DNA of 64,000 bases from Buxus sempervirens. Its lineage: Eukaryota > Streptophyta > Magnoliopsida > Buxales > Buxaceae. Position 1 is the stretch's first letter. Every line of letters starts with the position of its first letter. The notes beneath the pieces were generated by a model. The model saw nothing but the letters and a program-made list of their open reading frames with translations. It was not told where the DNA came from and ran no database searches. The stretch spans positions 37,064,853 through 37,128,852 of the forward strand of contig OX387183.1 in the NCBI GenBank assembly GCA_947561395.2. Direction: 5' to 3'. Position numbers and translations under genes: made by a program. Shown here one piece after another: positions 1 through 11,411 of the stretch.

Positions 1-1139
1 ACCCAAGAAAGAAGGGAAAGAAAGAAAAGAACAAAGATGGAAAAAGGAGAAGAAGCTAATCAAAGTTGAGTGTAAAGTTGCAAGAACAAAGGTGAAGCAA
101 GCCCTAACAAAAAAGGTGGACAGGACATGGCTCTTACCCCATTCATCAATTTTGAGCCTTCATATCATTTCTTCTAGACCCTTGAACCCAGCCTACATTT
201 CGTCCTACTGTGAAGCCCTTTCTGATTACAGAGAATGTAACATTGAATCTTGAACAAACTGGCAATGACAGAACCAAAAAAAAAAAAAAAGATAGAAAAG
301 AACTTTGGCTAGACATAATGGTTACCCATAGAGTGAAGCTATATAGGGTTTGAGCCTGTTTATCCTTCATTTCTAAACACTGGAACCAAAGCCTACATTT
401 CGTCCTACTAATAAGTCCTCTCTGATCATTGGATCATGATCCGTGGAAATTGACAGGGCCCTCGGACTGGGGCAAGGCACCTAACCCGAATGAGGGAGCC
501 AATGAGAAAACATTCCACAACCCCTAACCAAGGGTAGGAAAAAGAAAAAAAAAGAGAGAGATCAAGGAAAAGCCAGGGCAGGGCAGTGCCAAAGAAACCC
601 CCTGAACCAAAACAATCCCCTTCGTCCCTACATGGGGCATGCTATTTGAAGGCAAAAAATGTTGAGACCCTTACAGGGAGTGCCGGGAGGCATAACCTCC
701 TAAGTCTAAATGAGAGTGTCAGGTAACTGACCCAAAGATTACTGGTCCTGCCAATGGACCCACCTGAGAGGGAAAAATCCAAACACTTGAGGAATCCCCA
801 AGAGATTTCAATCAAAGGAAAATTGCTTGAGCTTGCATATAATTTTGAAAAATAAATTCCAATTGACTGAATTCCACATGAATTTTCCAGGTACCAACCA
901 AGACCTGAAATAGACAGACAGAGGCATCACAGCGTATCTCACACGTTGGAGGAAGAAAAGAATCATCACCATGTATTCTCACATAGGGGACGCAGAAAGA
1001 GTCATCACAGTGTATTCACATACTGGTTGACCAAGTTTGTGAAGCCAAAGCCACCGACGAATAAGTCAGAGATTGGTGGAGGCAACTTTGAATGCAATCA
1101 AGGAAGGAAAAGAAATAACCAAGTCAGAATGAGTAATGG
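1..1139 (+). other. 3' untranslated block of element F, no gene
   Basis: This purine-rich block holds no convincing ORF. It matches element B around 39500-40612 in order and sequence, including two copies of GCCTACATTTCGTCCTA (191-207 and 391-407) and the stretch about the accgacgaataagtcagag motif near 1055. It ends at 'gagtaatgga', the point where B instead joins its RNase H-integrase region. Several A-runs (for example 278-290) are present. Confidence 0.7.
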
Positions 1140-3239
1140 ACGAAGACAGAATGGAGCAAAGAGCCTCCAAGAATTGAAGAATTAAGGAGCAAGGTGTCTC
1201 CCAACCTTAAGGAGCAAGAAGCCTCCAAAATTGGAAGATAGAATGGAGCAAAGAGCCTCCAAAAATTTGAAGACAGAAGGAGCAAGGTGCCTCCCAACCC
1301 TGACAGAGCAAGAAGCCTCCAAGATTTAAAGAAAGAATGGAGCAAAGAGCCTCCAAGAATTGAAGAATTAAGGAGCAAGGTGTCTCCCAACCTTAAGGAG
1401 CAAGAAGCCTCCAAAATTGGAAGATAGAATGGAGCAAAGAGCCTCCAAGAATTTGAAGACAGAAGGAGCAAGGTGCCTCCCAACCCTGACAGAGCAAGAA
1501 GCCTCCAAGATTTAAAGAAAGAATGGAGCAAAGAGCCTCCAAGAATTGAAGAATTAAGGAGCAAGGAGTCTTCCAACCCTAATGGAGCAAGAAGCCTCCA
1601 AAATTTGAGATAGAATGGAGCAAAGAGCCTCCAAGAATTGAAGACAGAATGGAGCAAAGAGCCTCCAAGAATTGAAGACAGAAGGAGCAAGGCGTCTCCC
1701 AACCCTAATGGAGCAAGGCGTCTCCCAAAAAATTGAACACAAAATGGAGCAAGGTGCCTCCAAGAATTAAAAGCAGCAGGAGCAAGGTGTCTCCTAACCA
1801 CAGAGAGCAAGGCGTCTCTCAAAACCGAAAGGGCAAGGCGTCCCTGGAGCAAGGCGACTCCAAAACTAATGGAGCAAGGTGTCTCCCAACCACAGAGAGC
1901 AAGGCGTCTCTCAAGACCGAAAGGGCAAGGCGTCCCTGGAGCAAGGCGACTCCAAAACTAATGGAGCAAGGTGTCTCCCAACCACAGAGAGCAAGGCGTC
2001 TCTCAAGACCGAAAGGGCAAGGCGTCCCTGGAGCAAGGCGACTCCAAAACTAATGGAGCAAGGTGTCTCCCAACCACAGAGAGCAAGGCGTCTCTCAAGA
2101 CTGAAAGGGCAAGGCGTCCCTGGAGCAAGGCGACTCCAAAAAAAAAAAAAAAAAAAAACTAATGGAGCAAGGTGTCTCCCAAACACAGAGAGCAAGGCGT
2201 CTCTCAAGACCGAAAGGGCAAGGCGTCCCTGGAGCAAGGCGACTCCGAAACTAATGGAGCAAGGTGTCTCCCAACCACCAAGAGCAAGGTGTCTCTGAAA
2301 ACCGAAAGGGCAAGGCGTCCCTGGAGCAAGGCGACTCCAAAACTAATGGAGCAAGGTGTCTCCCAACCACAAAGAGCAAGGCGTCTCTCAAAACTGAAAG
2401 GGCAAGGCGTCCCTGGAGCAAGGCGACTCCAAAACTAATGGAGCAAGGTGTCTCCCAACCACAGAGAGCAAGGCGTCTCTCAAGACTGAAAGGGCAAGGC
2501 GTCCCTGGAGCAAGGTGACTCCGAAACTAATGGAGCAAGGCGTCTCCCAACCACCGAGAGCAAGGTGTCTCTCAAAACCGAAAGGGCAAAACGTCCCTGG
2601 AGCAAGGCGACTCCAAAACTAAATGGAGCGAGGTGTCTCCCAACCACCGAGAGCAAGGTGTCTCTCAAAACCGAAAGGGCAAGGTGTCCCTGGAGCAAGG
2701 CGACTCCAAAACTAAAGGAGCAAGACGTCTCCCATCATCTGAATGACACGGAAATGTGTCCCTAGGGAGCAAGGCGACTCCCACATTTGAAGTACCTAAG
2801 GAGCAAGGCGACTCCCACTTTTGAAATCCCCAAGGAGCAAGGCGTCTCCCACATCTAAATGACACGGAAATGTGTCTCTAAGGAGCAAGGCGTCTCCCAC
2901 CACTTTGAACGACACGGAAATGTGTCCCTAAGGAGCAAGGCGTCGTCTCCCACCACTTTGAACGACACGGAAATGTGTCCCTAAGGAGCAAGGCGTCTCC
3001 CACCATTTTGAACGACATGGAAATGTGTCCCTAAGGAGCAAGGCGTCTCCCACCACTTTGAATGACACGGAAATGTGTCCCCAAGGAGCAAGGTGACTCC
3101 CACGTTTGAAGTACCTAAAGAGCAAGGTGTCTCCCCAAAACTAAAGGAGCAAAGCACCTCCCATCTCTGAAATCCCTAAAAGAGCAGAGCATCTCCCAAT
3201 GTTGAAAGACCAAGCGTCCCCAGAGCAAAGTGTCTCCAC
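1140..3239 (+). repeat. Tandem array of GAGCAAGG.. cassettes in element F
   Basis: Three sub-arrays share the core GAGCAAGGYGWCTC. The left one (about 1140-1740) has a higher-order period near 186 bp. The middle one (about 1770-2720) has a strict 92-bp period, for example starts at 1862, 1954 and 2046. The right one (about 2720-3130) has a period near 50 bp. Open frames of up to 242 codons on both strands are translations of the repeat and are not genes. Hypervariable tandem repeats in the 3' region are a known feature of Tat-lineage elements. Confidence 0.9.
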
Positions 3240-3878
3240 AAAGTTGAGCAAGTTGTTCCCATTCTTGGAAATGACAGGAATGACAAGACATGAAGAAGAA
3301 TGAGCATAACTGAAGATATCATCGGGCAAGATGGCCCCTTTTGTAATTTTTGATTTCACACTTTTGTAAATAGAGTAGAGTAGCTGTGTGGGCTCCCTTG
3401 AGGCACTGGACAGCGCTGGAAGCACCTCCTCACCAACAGCAGCTTCTCCTCCACTCTTCCTTCCTCCTTTCTCCATTCGGTCCACATCCTAACCCAACCC
3501 TTGGCCACCAAATCCCTAAAAAAAAAAAAAAAAAAAAAGGATCAGAAGTCAGAAGTCACCTAAAAGCTTTAATGGAACAAACAAGAAGAAAAGAATATTG
3601 TCAAGTGTCTGGCATCGACGCCGAAACGGGTTGGCGAGCTCAAGTCCAATCTAATCTCTTTCAAACTTAAACTAAAAAGCTGAAGAGTTGCCCTACAAAA
3701 ACCCGAAAAGCAAAGGGTAAGGAAACTCTGAAGCCAGGAAGTGACGCCACATGATTTGGCCGCTTCCCTCTCAAAATGAAAACTTCAAAGGACTAAGCTC
3801 GTCGACCATGTCGACAGAAATGCCAAGCGCAAAAACGAGATTCTTTTTCTCTTTGCCGTTCATCCGCAAGGTGACTCC
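3240..3878 (+). other. 3' untranslated end segment of element F
   Basis: No gene is visible. The segment is closely similar to B at 43860-44480, including the stretch around the word 'catcgggcaagatggcccc', and to the corresponding part of A on the other strand (about 14025-14520). It lies directly before the polypurine tract. Confidence 0.7.
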
Positions 3879-3894
3879 GGCAAAGAGGGGCAGC
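3879..3894 (+). other. Polypurine tract (plus-strand primer) of F
   Basis: The tract GGCAAAGAGGGGCAGC lies directly before the LTR start TGTAAGC. An equivalent sits before the 3' LTR of A (14008-14023, reverse strand) and of B (44481-44496). Confidence 0.75.
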
Positions 3895-4880
3895 TGTAAG
3901 CACCTCATTTTTGCTCTTCCAGAAAAACCAAAAATGCAAACCCTGGACAGAAAGTCAAACCCTAAGGGGTGAAAAGTTGACTTTTTGATCAAGTAAAAAT
4001 TGGCCACCTTGCATTATATCATTGGATAGAGAATCTCGACACGGTTCCAACGCAACCGAGTTTGCAAGAATCGGGGTCCGGATGAAGGTTCTGCGGGCGA
4101 TCAAACTTGAGCAGAGCCAAAAGTTTACTTTTTGCTAAAATCCGATCCAGAGGCCTACCCATAGGTCATTGGATAGAGAATCTCGACACGGTTCCAACGC
4201 AACTGAGTTTGCAGGAATCGGGGTCCGGATGAAGGTTCTACGGGCGGTCAAACTTGAGCAGAGCCAAAAGTTGACTTTCTTCTAAAATCCGATCCAGAGG
4301 CCTACCCCTAGGTTATTTAATAGAGAATCTCGACATGGTTCCAACGCAACTGAGTTTGCAGGAATCGGGGTCCGGATAAAGGTTCTACGGGCGGTAAAAC
4401 TTGAGCAGAGCCAAAAGTTGACTTTCTGCTAAAATCCAATCCAGAGGCCTACCCCTAGGTCATGGGATGGAGGGCTCCGATACGATTCTAATGAAACTAA
4501 GTTTGCCCAGATCGGAGTCCGGATGAAGGAAATATGAGCTGACGAAATTCCCGAGCAGCAAAACTGGCAATCTGCGCACGTGGCAAAAAGCTGCACACGT
4601 GGCGAGTTGCGCAGGAAAATATCTCGGGGATCAAATCCGTAAATATCCAAACATTCAAAATATCCCAGGGACCAATTTGAAAGTATCTGAAAATATCTGA
4701 ATAAAATAATATTAAACCTAAATATCCCAGGGACCATATCCTAATTTTCAGATTTTTAAGACAAACGAGCGGCGGCATTTATTGTCTTGTAATAATTATG
4801 CCGCTCGCGCAAACGTGGCGAGCGGCATGCGCTCACCTTGAGCTGGGCGCCAAGGTGAGCGGCACCCCATTTCCCTCTCC

Positions 4881-4888
4881 TATATAAG
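4881..4888 (+). promoter_or_regulatory. TATA box of F LTR promoter
   Basis: The word TATATAAG occurs about 1 kb into the LTR. Similarly placed TATATAAG boxes occur in B (24331 and 45611) and on the reverse strand of C (about 31762-31768). Transcription would start about 30 bp downstream, marking the U3/R boundary (inference). Confidence 0.65.
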
Positions 4889-5639
4889 CCGCGAGAGTCT
4901 TCATTGCAGGGGGTTCTGCATTTTTTTTTTTGGTTCGACCTTCTTGTGGTTGGAGACTCTTTTTGCCGGGCAGTTTTTAAGGTTGCCTGTTTCTTTTTTC
5001 GGCATTCTTTGTTCGGCTTTTGAAGACCCCGTTCCTCTCTTCCTCTTCTTCCTCATCAAACCCGAAGGAGACCTCGCTGTGGGTGTGGAGAGTAACTGCT
5101 CCGGCAACCATTTGTGCTTCAAGGAGATGCTTCCCCCCCTCTAGGGTCTCGAAACATTCAAGGTAATGTTCTCTCTTGTATTTTTTACACAGCATATATA
5201 AGATTAGACTCATTTGGCCATCTTTAGAAAGATAAGTCTCTCCCGGGACCAGATCTGGTCTTTTGCCTGCTTCGGATTCATTTTGCCTGCTTGCTTTTGT
5301 TATTGGTTTCATCTTAAAGGAGTATGTTCCTGCGAGGATCTAATGTATCCCGATAAAGCCCCCCGTTCCCTTCTTCCTTATTCGGGTTCTGTTAATTCAT
5401 GGTGTTGTTAGTGTCTGTTTCCGGATTTTATTATGTTCTGTGAGTGTTTTGTTCGGATTTGTAGGTTTGCAAAGAGGTTTGATCCTCACAACTTAGGTTA
5501 GATTAATTTCCAGGTATGTTAGAGGTCTGCTGGGGTTCTAAGGATCCCCAGAAACCAGTTACAGAGCTTAAAACCAGTCGGAAATGGAGTTTGGAGAGAA
5601 AAAACAGAGAGTCAGGGTCTGCGCTGAGCTCACGCTCAC

Positions 5640-6060
5640 CTCGCGCTGAGCTCGCGCTCACCTAGCTTGGGTCCGCTCACCTCGCGCTGACCTCACGCTC
5701 ACCTCGCGCTGACCTCGCGCTCACCTAGCTTCGGTCCGCTCACCTCGCGCTGAGCTCACGCTCACCTCGCGCTGAGCTCGCGCTCACCTAGCTTGGGTCC
5801 GCTCACCTCGCGCTGAGCTCACGCTCATCTCGCGCTGAGCTCGCGCTCACCTAGCTTGGGTCCGCTCACCTCGCGCTCACCTCATGCTCACCTAAAATTG
5901 GATGCGCTCACCTCGCGCTCACCTCGTGCTCACCTAAAATTGGATGCGCTCACCTCGCGGATGCGCTCAACTCGTGCTCACCTCGTGCTCACCTCATGCT
6001 CACCTAAAATTGGATGCGCCCACCTCGCGCTCACCTCGATTTTTGGGTGCGCCCACTTCA
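5640..6060 (+). repeat. 63-bp GC-rich array in F LTR
   Basis: The word AGCTTGGGTCC (or AGCTTCGGTCC) recurs at 5664, 5727, 5790 and 5853, giving an exact 63-bp period built from three roughly 21-bp sub-units of the type GCTCACCTCGCGCTGA. From about 5870 the array degrades into shorter units. B has a related 32-bp array at the same LTR position. Confidence 0.85.
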
Positions 6061-6790
6061 CCTTTACCTTAAAAATCCCGAAAATGCCCTTTACCTAAAA
6101 TAAAATCCCGAAAATGCCTTTACCCTGAAAAATCCCGAAAATGCCCTTTGTCTTGAAAAATCCCGAAAATGCCCTTTACCCTAAAAAATCCCGAAAATGC
6201 CCTTTACCTTAAATAAAATCCCGAAAATGCCCTTTACCCTGAAAAATCCCGAAAATGCCCTTTACCCAGAAAAATCCCGAAAATGCCCTTTACCTTAAAT
6301 AAAATCCCGAAAATGCCCTTTACCCTGAAAAATCCCGAAAATACCCTTTGTCTTGAAAAATCCCGAAAATGCCCTTTACCCTGAAAAATCCCGAAAATAC
6401 CCTTTGTCTTGAAAAATCCCGAAAATGCCCTTTACCTTAAATAAAATCCCGAAAATGCCCTTTACCCTGAAAAATCCCGAAAATGCCCTTTACCTTAAAT
6501 AAAATCCCGAAAATACCCTTTACCCTGAAAAATCCCGAAAATACCCTTTGTCTTGAAAAATCCCGAAAATGCCCCTTACCTTAAATGAAATCACGAAAAT
6601 GCCCTTTACCCTGAAAAATCCTGAAAATGCCCTTTACCTTAAATAAAATCCCGAAAATGCCCTTTACCCTGAAAAATCCCGAAAATGCCCTTTACCTTAA
6701 ATAAAATCCCGAAAATGCCCTTTACCTTAAAAAATCCCGAAAATGCCCTTTGCCTTGAAAAATCCCGAAAATGCCCTTTACCTTGATAAA
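6061..6790 (+). repeat. 27-30-bp minisatellite in F LTR, about 25 copies
   Basis: The unit core ATCCCGAAAATGCCCTTTAC is repeated head to tail with small length variants (linkers CTGAAAA, TTAAATAAA, CTTGAAA). B's LTRs carry the core once (25572 and about 56696), so the array expanded within F's lineage. Confidence 0.9.
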
Positions 6791-7883
6791 TCCCTCCCCT
6801 TGGACCCAGTATAATAAGCCAGTCTCTACTTGATAAATGTCAATTTTGATATGTTTCTGTGATGTATATTCTGTAAGTTTCGCTAAACATGGGTGGCATA
6901 CCTAAATCAAGCCAAAATGAGCCAATAGGGTTTCCGGGTCACCTGGAAACCCAATGTGGGACTTGGACCCCCGGTCCAACTTGATTTCCAGTGGGCCTTC
7001 CAACGGGGCCCACCCGGCCCAATAAACATGTATGCATGCAACTTAATCAAGATAAGTAAAATGAACAATTTGAACCGGGCGGGCCAAACCCAATGCGGCC
7101 CACCCGAGCCTTGTTATGTGAAATTGATGCATGAATTGCGTGGTTTGGCCGAGACCAAGGGCAAGGGCCTACCGGGCCCGCCAAAGCCCACCAACCGAAC
7201 CAATGAAGGGTGCAAACCCTAATTTCTGGTAACTTGGGCTTACAAGCCCAGATTTGGACTACGGGCCCCAATCCCAGTGTCCAGCTCACTTTGGCAGATT
7301 AAAAAGATAAATCTAATAAAAATACTTGGCCACCATGTGGGCCCACCTTAGGGGCCCACAAACCAGTCCGGCCCACTTGTGCATGAAAAACACTTAATCT
7401 TCAAAGATTAACTTAAAGTAAAATCTGTTGAACTAACCAAAGCCCAAAGGACCTCTCAGGCTAGACTGAGGTCCACAAGGGTACACGGGCTTCACTAAGC
7501 CCACCAAGGATACCGTGGGCCTTCCAACAGGGCCCACCCAACCAGACTCAGATCACCTAAGTAATCAAGATAAAAGCAACTAAAGGGACCCACACCACTC
7601 AGGTGGTCCCGCCGGACTTAACCAAATTGCATATCGGATTAGGAATCAGGTGAGACCAATGTAAGCTGACTCAAACCAGGGAACCCACGGGACCCGTCAT
7701 CCGACGGGGTGGACCGGGGTGTCTACGGACTTCCCCGAACCACAACCGAGAACAGACTTAGAATCTCAAGCCGCAGACCAAAAAGCCCTAATAGGCAAAA
7801 TTAGGCACCCAGGTGTCCGCCTGCACCCCATCAGGCGGTGGCGACTCCGAATTTTCCCGTGCCGCGTTTCCCACGCGCGTACA

Positions 7884-8586
7884 ACTAGCTCATATTTTTT
7901 AATAGCTAATAGTTACTGTGGATTATAGATATATTCATCTCAACGAAATAGTTTAGGTGATGTTCAGGGCATGGAGTTCAATCATGGATTAATCCACTTG
8001 AACTCTTCTGACCCATAAAAACTTACTTCAACATCCTGTTGCTGGGATTTATGAGTTTTAACTTTATTTTTAGAACACTAAATGATCCAATAAATACATT
8101 TTCCTTATTCCCAGAACTAAGTTGAAATTTAATCTAGCTTAGATAAACATATATTTTGGGCATACTTGCACTGTCATAATACACATCACACCAAGGTTGA
8201 CAAAGGTTGGTATTTTTATCTATCTTTTTGATAACTTTCAGATTTTCGTAGCATGCAACTTGACTAGATTCCTTAATCTTCTACTTGCTCCATATCATGA
8301 TGAACATCTAAAATGTTTGTGCACCATCTTTTGTGAAGCTTTTATGGTGATACAAAAACGAGAAGACAATTACCATGCCTTTTGCTAATAATATAATTAC
8401 TTGTGCTGAATTTTCTTTGTGATCATCTCTTCTTTGCTCATCAAATGTTGTATTTTTTATTTTTTATTTTTGGTATGCTACTTGATTTGATATGGTGAAG
8501 TCCAATAGAAAACTGCTAATAATATAATTACTTTGTGATCATTTCTTTGGGAAAATACTCAGTGAAATTATGTGATCTTCTTCCAG
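7884..8586 (+). other. Intron-like AT-rich stretch
   Basis: No gene is supported. The sequence is T-rich and ends in a pyrimidine-rich tract with AG at 8585-8586, like a plant intron 3' end. It contains a small duplication of 'gctaataatataattac' (about 8386 and 8513). A 63-codon open frame at 8197-8388 has no recognisable motif and is probably chance. Confidence 0.4.
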
Positions 8587-8703
8587 GTTCTTGAAGATTT
8601 TGATATTCTAGGGGAGTTGAGAGACATGTTTGTGTCAATCCCAGCAAAGAGCTTTCGCATGGACATTTCATCAACTGAGATTAGGAAAAGCAGGGGAATG
8701 TAA
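8587..8703 (+). CDS. Candidate last exon of a nucleotidylyltransferase-like gene
   Basis: After a good 3' splice site (TTCTTCCAG), 38 codons run open to a TAA at 8701-8703. The translation contains the motif ISSTEIR preceded by a Phe-Arg-Met-Asp. An ISSTxIR motif near the C-terminus is typical of the NMN adenylyltransferase / cytidylyltransferase-like superfamily, where it helps bind the nucleotide phosphates. Upstream exons are not seen; they would lie left of element F or be lost. It could be the intact last exon of a gene whose intron holds F, or an isolated gene fragment. The family is an inference from one motif. Confidence 0.4.
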   Translation, partial: VLEDFDILGELRDMFVSIPAKSFRMDISSTEIRKSRGM

Positions 8704-9033
8704 ATAACAAAGGAGCTGAAATTATTTTTCATAAGATGATTCTTTTGATGCCGAATGAGACTGTTCAATGTTCATATTGATACCTACTTATAGGGCGCTT
8801 ATAGGGCCTATAGATGATGATAAAAGGACAGAATACTCAACCACTTTGCATGGGAGTAGTGATTCTTTTGAGACTGTTGTATGTTAAGGGCAGAATACTT
8901 ATAGTACTGCATTAAACAGTTGTATGTTAATATGTTAAACAGTAGTGATTCTTTTATTCTTTTGAGCGTCTTGAAGAAGCTGCGTCAAACAGTTGTATGT
9001 TAATATGTTAAACGTGGATTTTGAGCAATGTTA
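8704..9033 (+). other. Possible 3' UTR or downstream sequence, no gene
   Basis: AT-rich sequence follows the candidate exon. It contains short internal duplications, such as 'aacagttgtatgttaatatgttaaac' at about 8915 and 8988 and 'gtgattcttttgag' at about 8860. No further coding or RNA signal is seen. Confidence 0.3.
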
Positions 9034-9260
9034 AACGTAATACAAAGTAAAAACCCGAAACCCAACCCAAATCGAACCGAATTGCAAAATTCGGTTCGGT
9101 TTGGGTTGGGTTTTATATAAAAAAATCGGTTCGATTTCGGTTTGGGTTGTTCGGTTCTGAGGTTGGTTCGGTGCGGTTCCGAACCGACTATCAATAACTT
9201 TGGTTTGGTCCTAGGTTGAGGCCAACCCGAACCAAACCGCACCGAGTTGCAGCCCTAATA
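9034..9260. repeat. CCGAACC/GGTTCGG-rich short repeat, possible hAT-like MITE
   Basis: Runs of CCGAACC and GGTTCGGTT occur on both sides of a centre near 9120, so the segment can fold on itself. The right end reads GAGTTGCAGCCCTAATA, the complement of a TAGGGCTGCAACTC terminus seen in some non-autonomous hAT elements. I could not define both termini or an 8-bp duplication. Confidence 0.35.
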
Positions 9261-9673
9261 CTAATCATGTATTCACACAAAACATCATACAAGCATATAA
9301 GCATGTCATCATGTTATACAAAAGAAAATCAATCATGGTGAACACGCTTGACATATTCAAAACTATCACCAAACATTCAAATCTCATGCTCATCATATTC
9401 AAGATCCTTACATGGCATTCAAAACATAAGCCGAAACATGTTATCATGATAACATAACAAATAAGCATGATTTGACAAGATAAGCCTTCTAAGCATGGTT
9501 CTAGGTACCAACAAACATATATATCATACATGACCTATCCTCATGGGTCTCTAATCATTTAAATCCAAATCAGAACACATCAAGCATGCTATCATAAACA
9601 AATAAATCAGTAAGCAATCATTAAAACAAGAAAAACATGAACAAGCAAACAAGTCATGGATTAAATCCACTAA
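9261..9673. other. AT-rich stretch, no gene
   Basis: Low-complexity sequence rich in 'catcat', 'aagcatg' and similar words. It may be decayed internal sequence of the LTR remnant at right. Nothing else is seen. Confidence 0.3.
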
Positions 9674-10257
9674 GTCCCCAGCGGAGTCGCGAGTTGTGAG
9701 ATATGGAAAATCACCTAGATCACTTCCTCATCATCACACGGGGTTTAAAAAAGTTCAGAGTCGCCACCATTCAATTTAAGGTGTGAATGGACACCAAAGT
9801 GATCATAATAGGATAAAATAGAGTTTAAAGCAACTCTAATACATGGTCAAATCCAGAGATCAGGTAAGGGGATTAGGTTATGAGTAGGGGAAGGTGTTAG
9901 GCACCCCCACTCATCCATACAAGACGGTTGCCATATACTGTTCATACTCAAATAGATGCTGGCTAATCAAAACAATCAAAAAGACTTGAAAAAAAGACAA
10001 ACACATATGTGATTCCTCCACATGAGTAGTCCAATAAAATCTGGATTCTTTCTATGGATATATCACCTCTAGGACTTCATGATTAAGTAAAAATCAAGGT
10101 AAAGATTGAAGAAAGTCAATTTGAAATCAATCTAGAAAAATCCAAAAGACATGAGGCAATAATAGCTTGAAAGCTTTGATCAACCATAAGTCCTTCGATT
10201 TAAATTCAAATCAAACGAAACAAAAGCCAATAGAAATCTAATATGAAGTTGTTTACA
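9674..10257 (-). repeat. Old LTR remnant with tRNA-Arg-type primer site
   Basis: GTCCCCAGCGGAGTCGC at 9674-9690 is the reverse complement of the Tat-type primer site (GCGACTCCGCTGGGGAC). The adjacent segment would be the LTR of a minus-strand element, ending near 9695. It has the 'gaaggtgttaggcacccc' word common near the ends of Tat LTRs. The far end may be the 'tttaca' at 10252-10257, giving about 560 bp. No partner LTR or coding part remains. Confidence 0.4.
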
Positions 10258-10851
10258 CCCTATACAGACCAACAAATAAGATAAGGCCACGTGGTATCTA
10301 CAGGGCCTACTTAGGCTATGTCATAAATACACGTAGGCTTTGTGCAGTCAGATAGGTCACGTCAGCATACGCATAGACCAAGAGTTCAATTAAGGCCACG
10401 CAAGCCCATACAACGAACCACACTCGTGACTATCAAAAGATCGTGCCATTGGTCGGTTTGAGAATAACCAATTTAAGATCATGGCCAGGCAGTTATCTTT
10501 CAGGAGCAGAAGACTGCGGATGACCAACCTCCATGAAGATCGTGCAAGAGTGGGACGTTGAGAAACCATCAAGGATCGGCCATAAAAGGCACAAACTCAA
10601 AGAGCTCGAGGACACAATCCATCCAACCGCAACCAGTTATATTATTATTTTGATCATCTGCGATCTTTATCCTCTCTACTACACTGTAGCCAGAAGAATA
10701 ACTAGGACTTCTCTCACTGCTTCCAGTCGCATTGACACCTTAGACCCCTCTTTTCCCCGATCAATGCCAGAATCCTGCCACCGGAGAGTAAGTTGAGGCC
10801 GCCCCTAACTTGCAGTTCTGTACCCCGAACAAGGCTACAGGATCCCGAGCA
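10258..10851. other. Unassigned sequence left of element A
   Basis: No gene is supported. A CATAAAAGG box near 10580 and a pyrimidine-rich stretch after it resemble an LTR promoter and leader, but no LTR boundary was found. The five bases 10852-10856 (GCCGG) are the left target flank of element A. Confidence 0.3.
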
Positions 10852-11411
10852 GCCGGTGTGCGCACGTCGTGGGAAACACGCAACAGGCGAGGCGCACACG
10901 ATGAAAAGGTGCGAGGGAATGGGGGTATAACGAGTCGCCACTGCCTGATGGGGTGCAGGTAGACACCTGGGTGCCCTAAGGGTTTCTACTTTGGTCTGCG
11001 GCTTGAGATTCTGGCTAAGGTCTCGATTACGGTCCGGGGAAGTCCGTAGACACCCCGGTCCACCCCGTCGGTTGACAGGTCCCATGTGTTTCCCTGGTTC
11101 GAGTCAATTTTGGTTCAACTCACCTTACGTCCTAAACCAACATGCTCGCTTTGTAAAGTTTGAATGGGACCTTCAAAGGTGTTGGTCCTTTTTATTTTAA
11201 TTGATTTTATCTTTTTATCCAAGTGATGTTGGTCTGATGTGGGCCCCGTTGGAAGGCCCATTGGATACCAAAAAGGGCTTAGGTCAAGCCCAATTCCCAT
11301 TTGGGGTTATGTCGGATAACCCAGCTCCTTGGATTTGGTTATTTGGTTTGGGGATTGCCTATTTTCATGAAATCTGTGGGTTTACTGGGCATAACCGCAG
11401 AACAGGTGCGA

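Larger units (their letters stand above)
1..7883 (+). mobile_element. Element F: 3' part of a Tat-like LTR retrotransposon
   Basis: The order is a 3' untranslated block, a tandem array, an end segment, a polypurine tract and a complete 3' LTR. The internal part (1-1139 and 3240-3894) aligns by eye with element B (about 39500-40612 and 43860-44496), and the LTR starts and ends like B's. Gag and pol are absent: where B has RNase H and integrase, F has a 2.1-kb tandem array. The 5' portion lies left of the window, so the target duplication cannot be tested; the right flank begins ACTAG. F is probably a non-autonomous member of the same family as A and B (inference). Confidence 0.85.
3895..7883 (+). 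repeat. 3' LTR of element F (3989 bp)
   Basis: It begins TGTAAGCACCTCATTTTTG and ends GCGCGTACA. The same start and end words bound the LTRs of B and of solo LTR C. In order it holds about 3.5 copies of a 146-bp U3 repeat (about 4019-4500), a TATA box at 4881, a candidate splice donor at 5163, a 63-bp GC-rich array, and a 27-30-bp minisatellite that is single-copy in B. These expansions explain why it is longer than B's 3.5-kb LTR. Confidence 0.88.

Noticed and set aside
1124..2700. Open frames of 60-242 codons in both strands of the F array
   Set aside because: They are translations of the tandem repeat in all frames, with no domain; the frame lengths follow the array.
6061..6790. CRISPR-like periodic array
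   Set aside because: Head-to-tail minisatellite with no unique spacers, in a plant LTR.
8197..8388. 63-codon exon upstream of the candidate exon
   Set aside because: Compositionally intronic, no motif, no clear donor.
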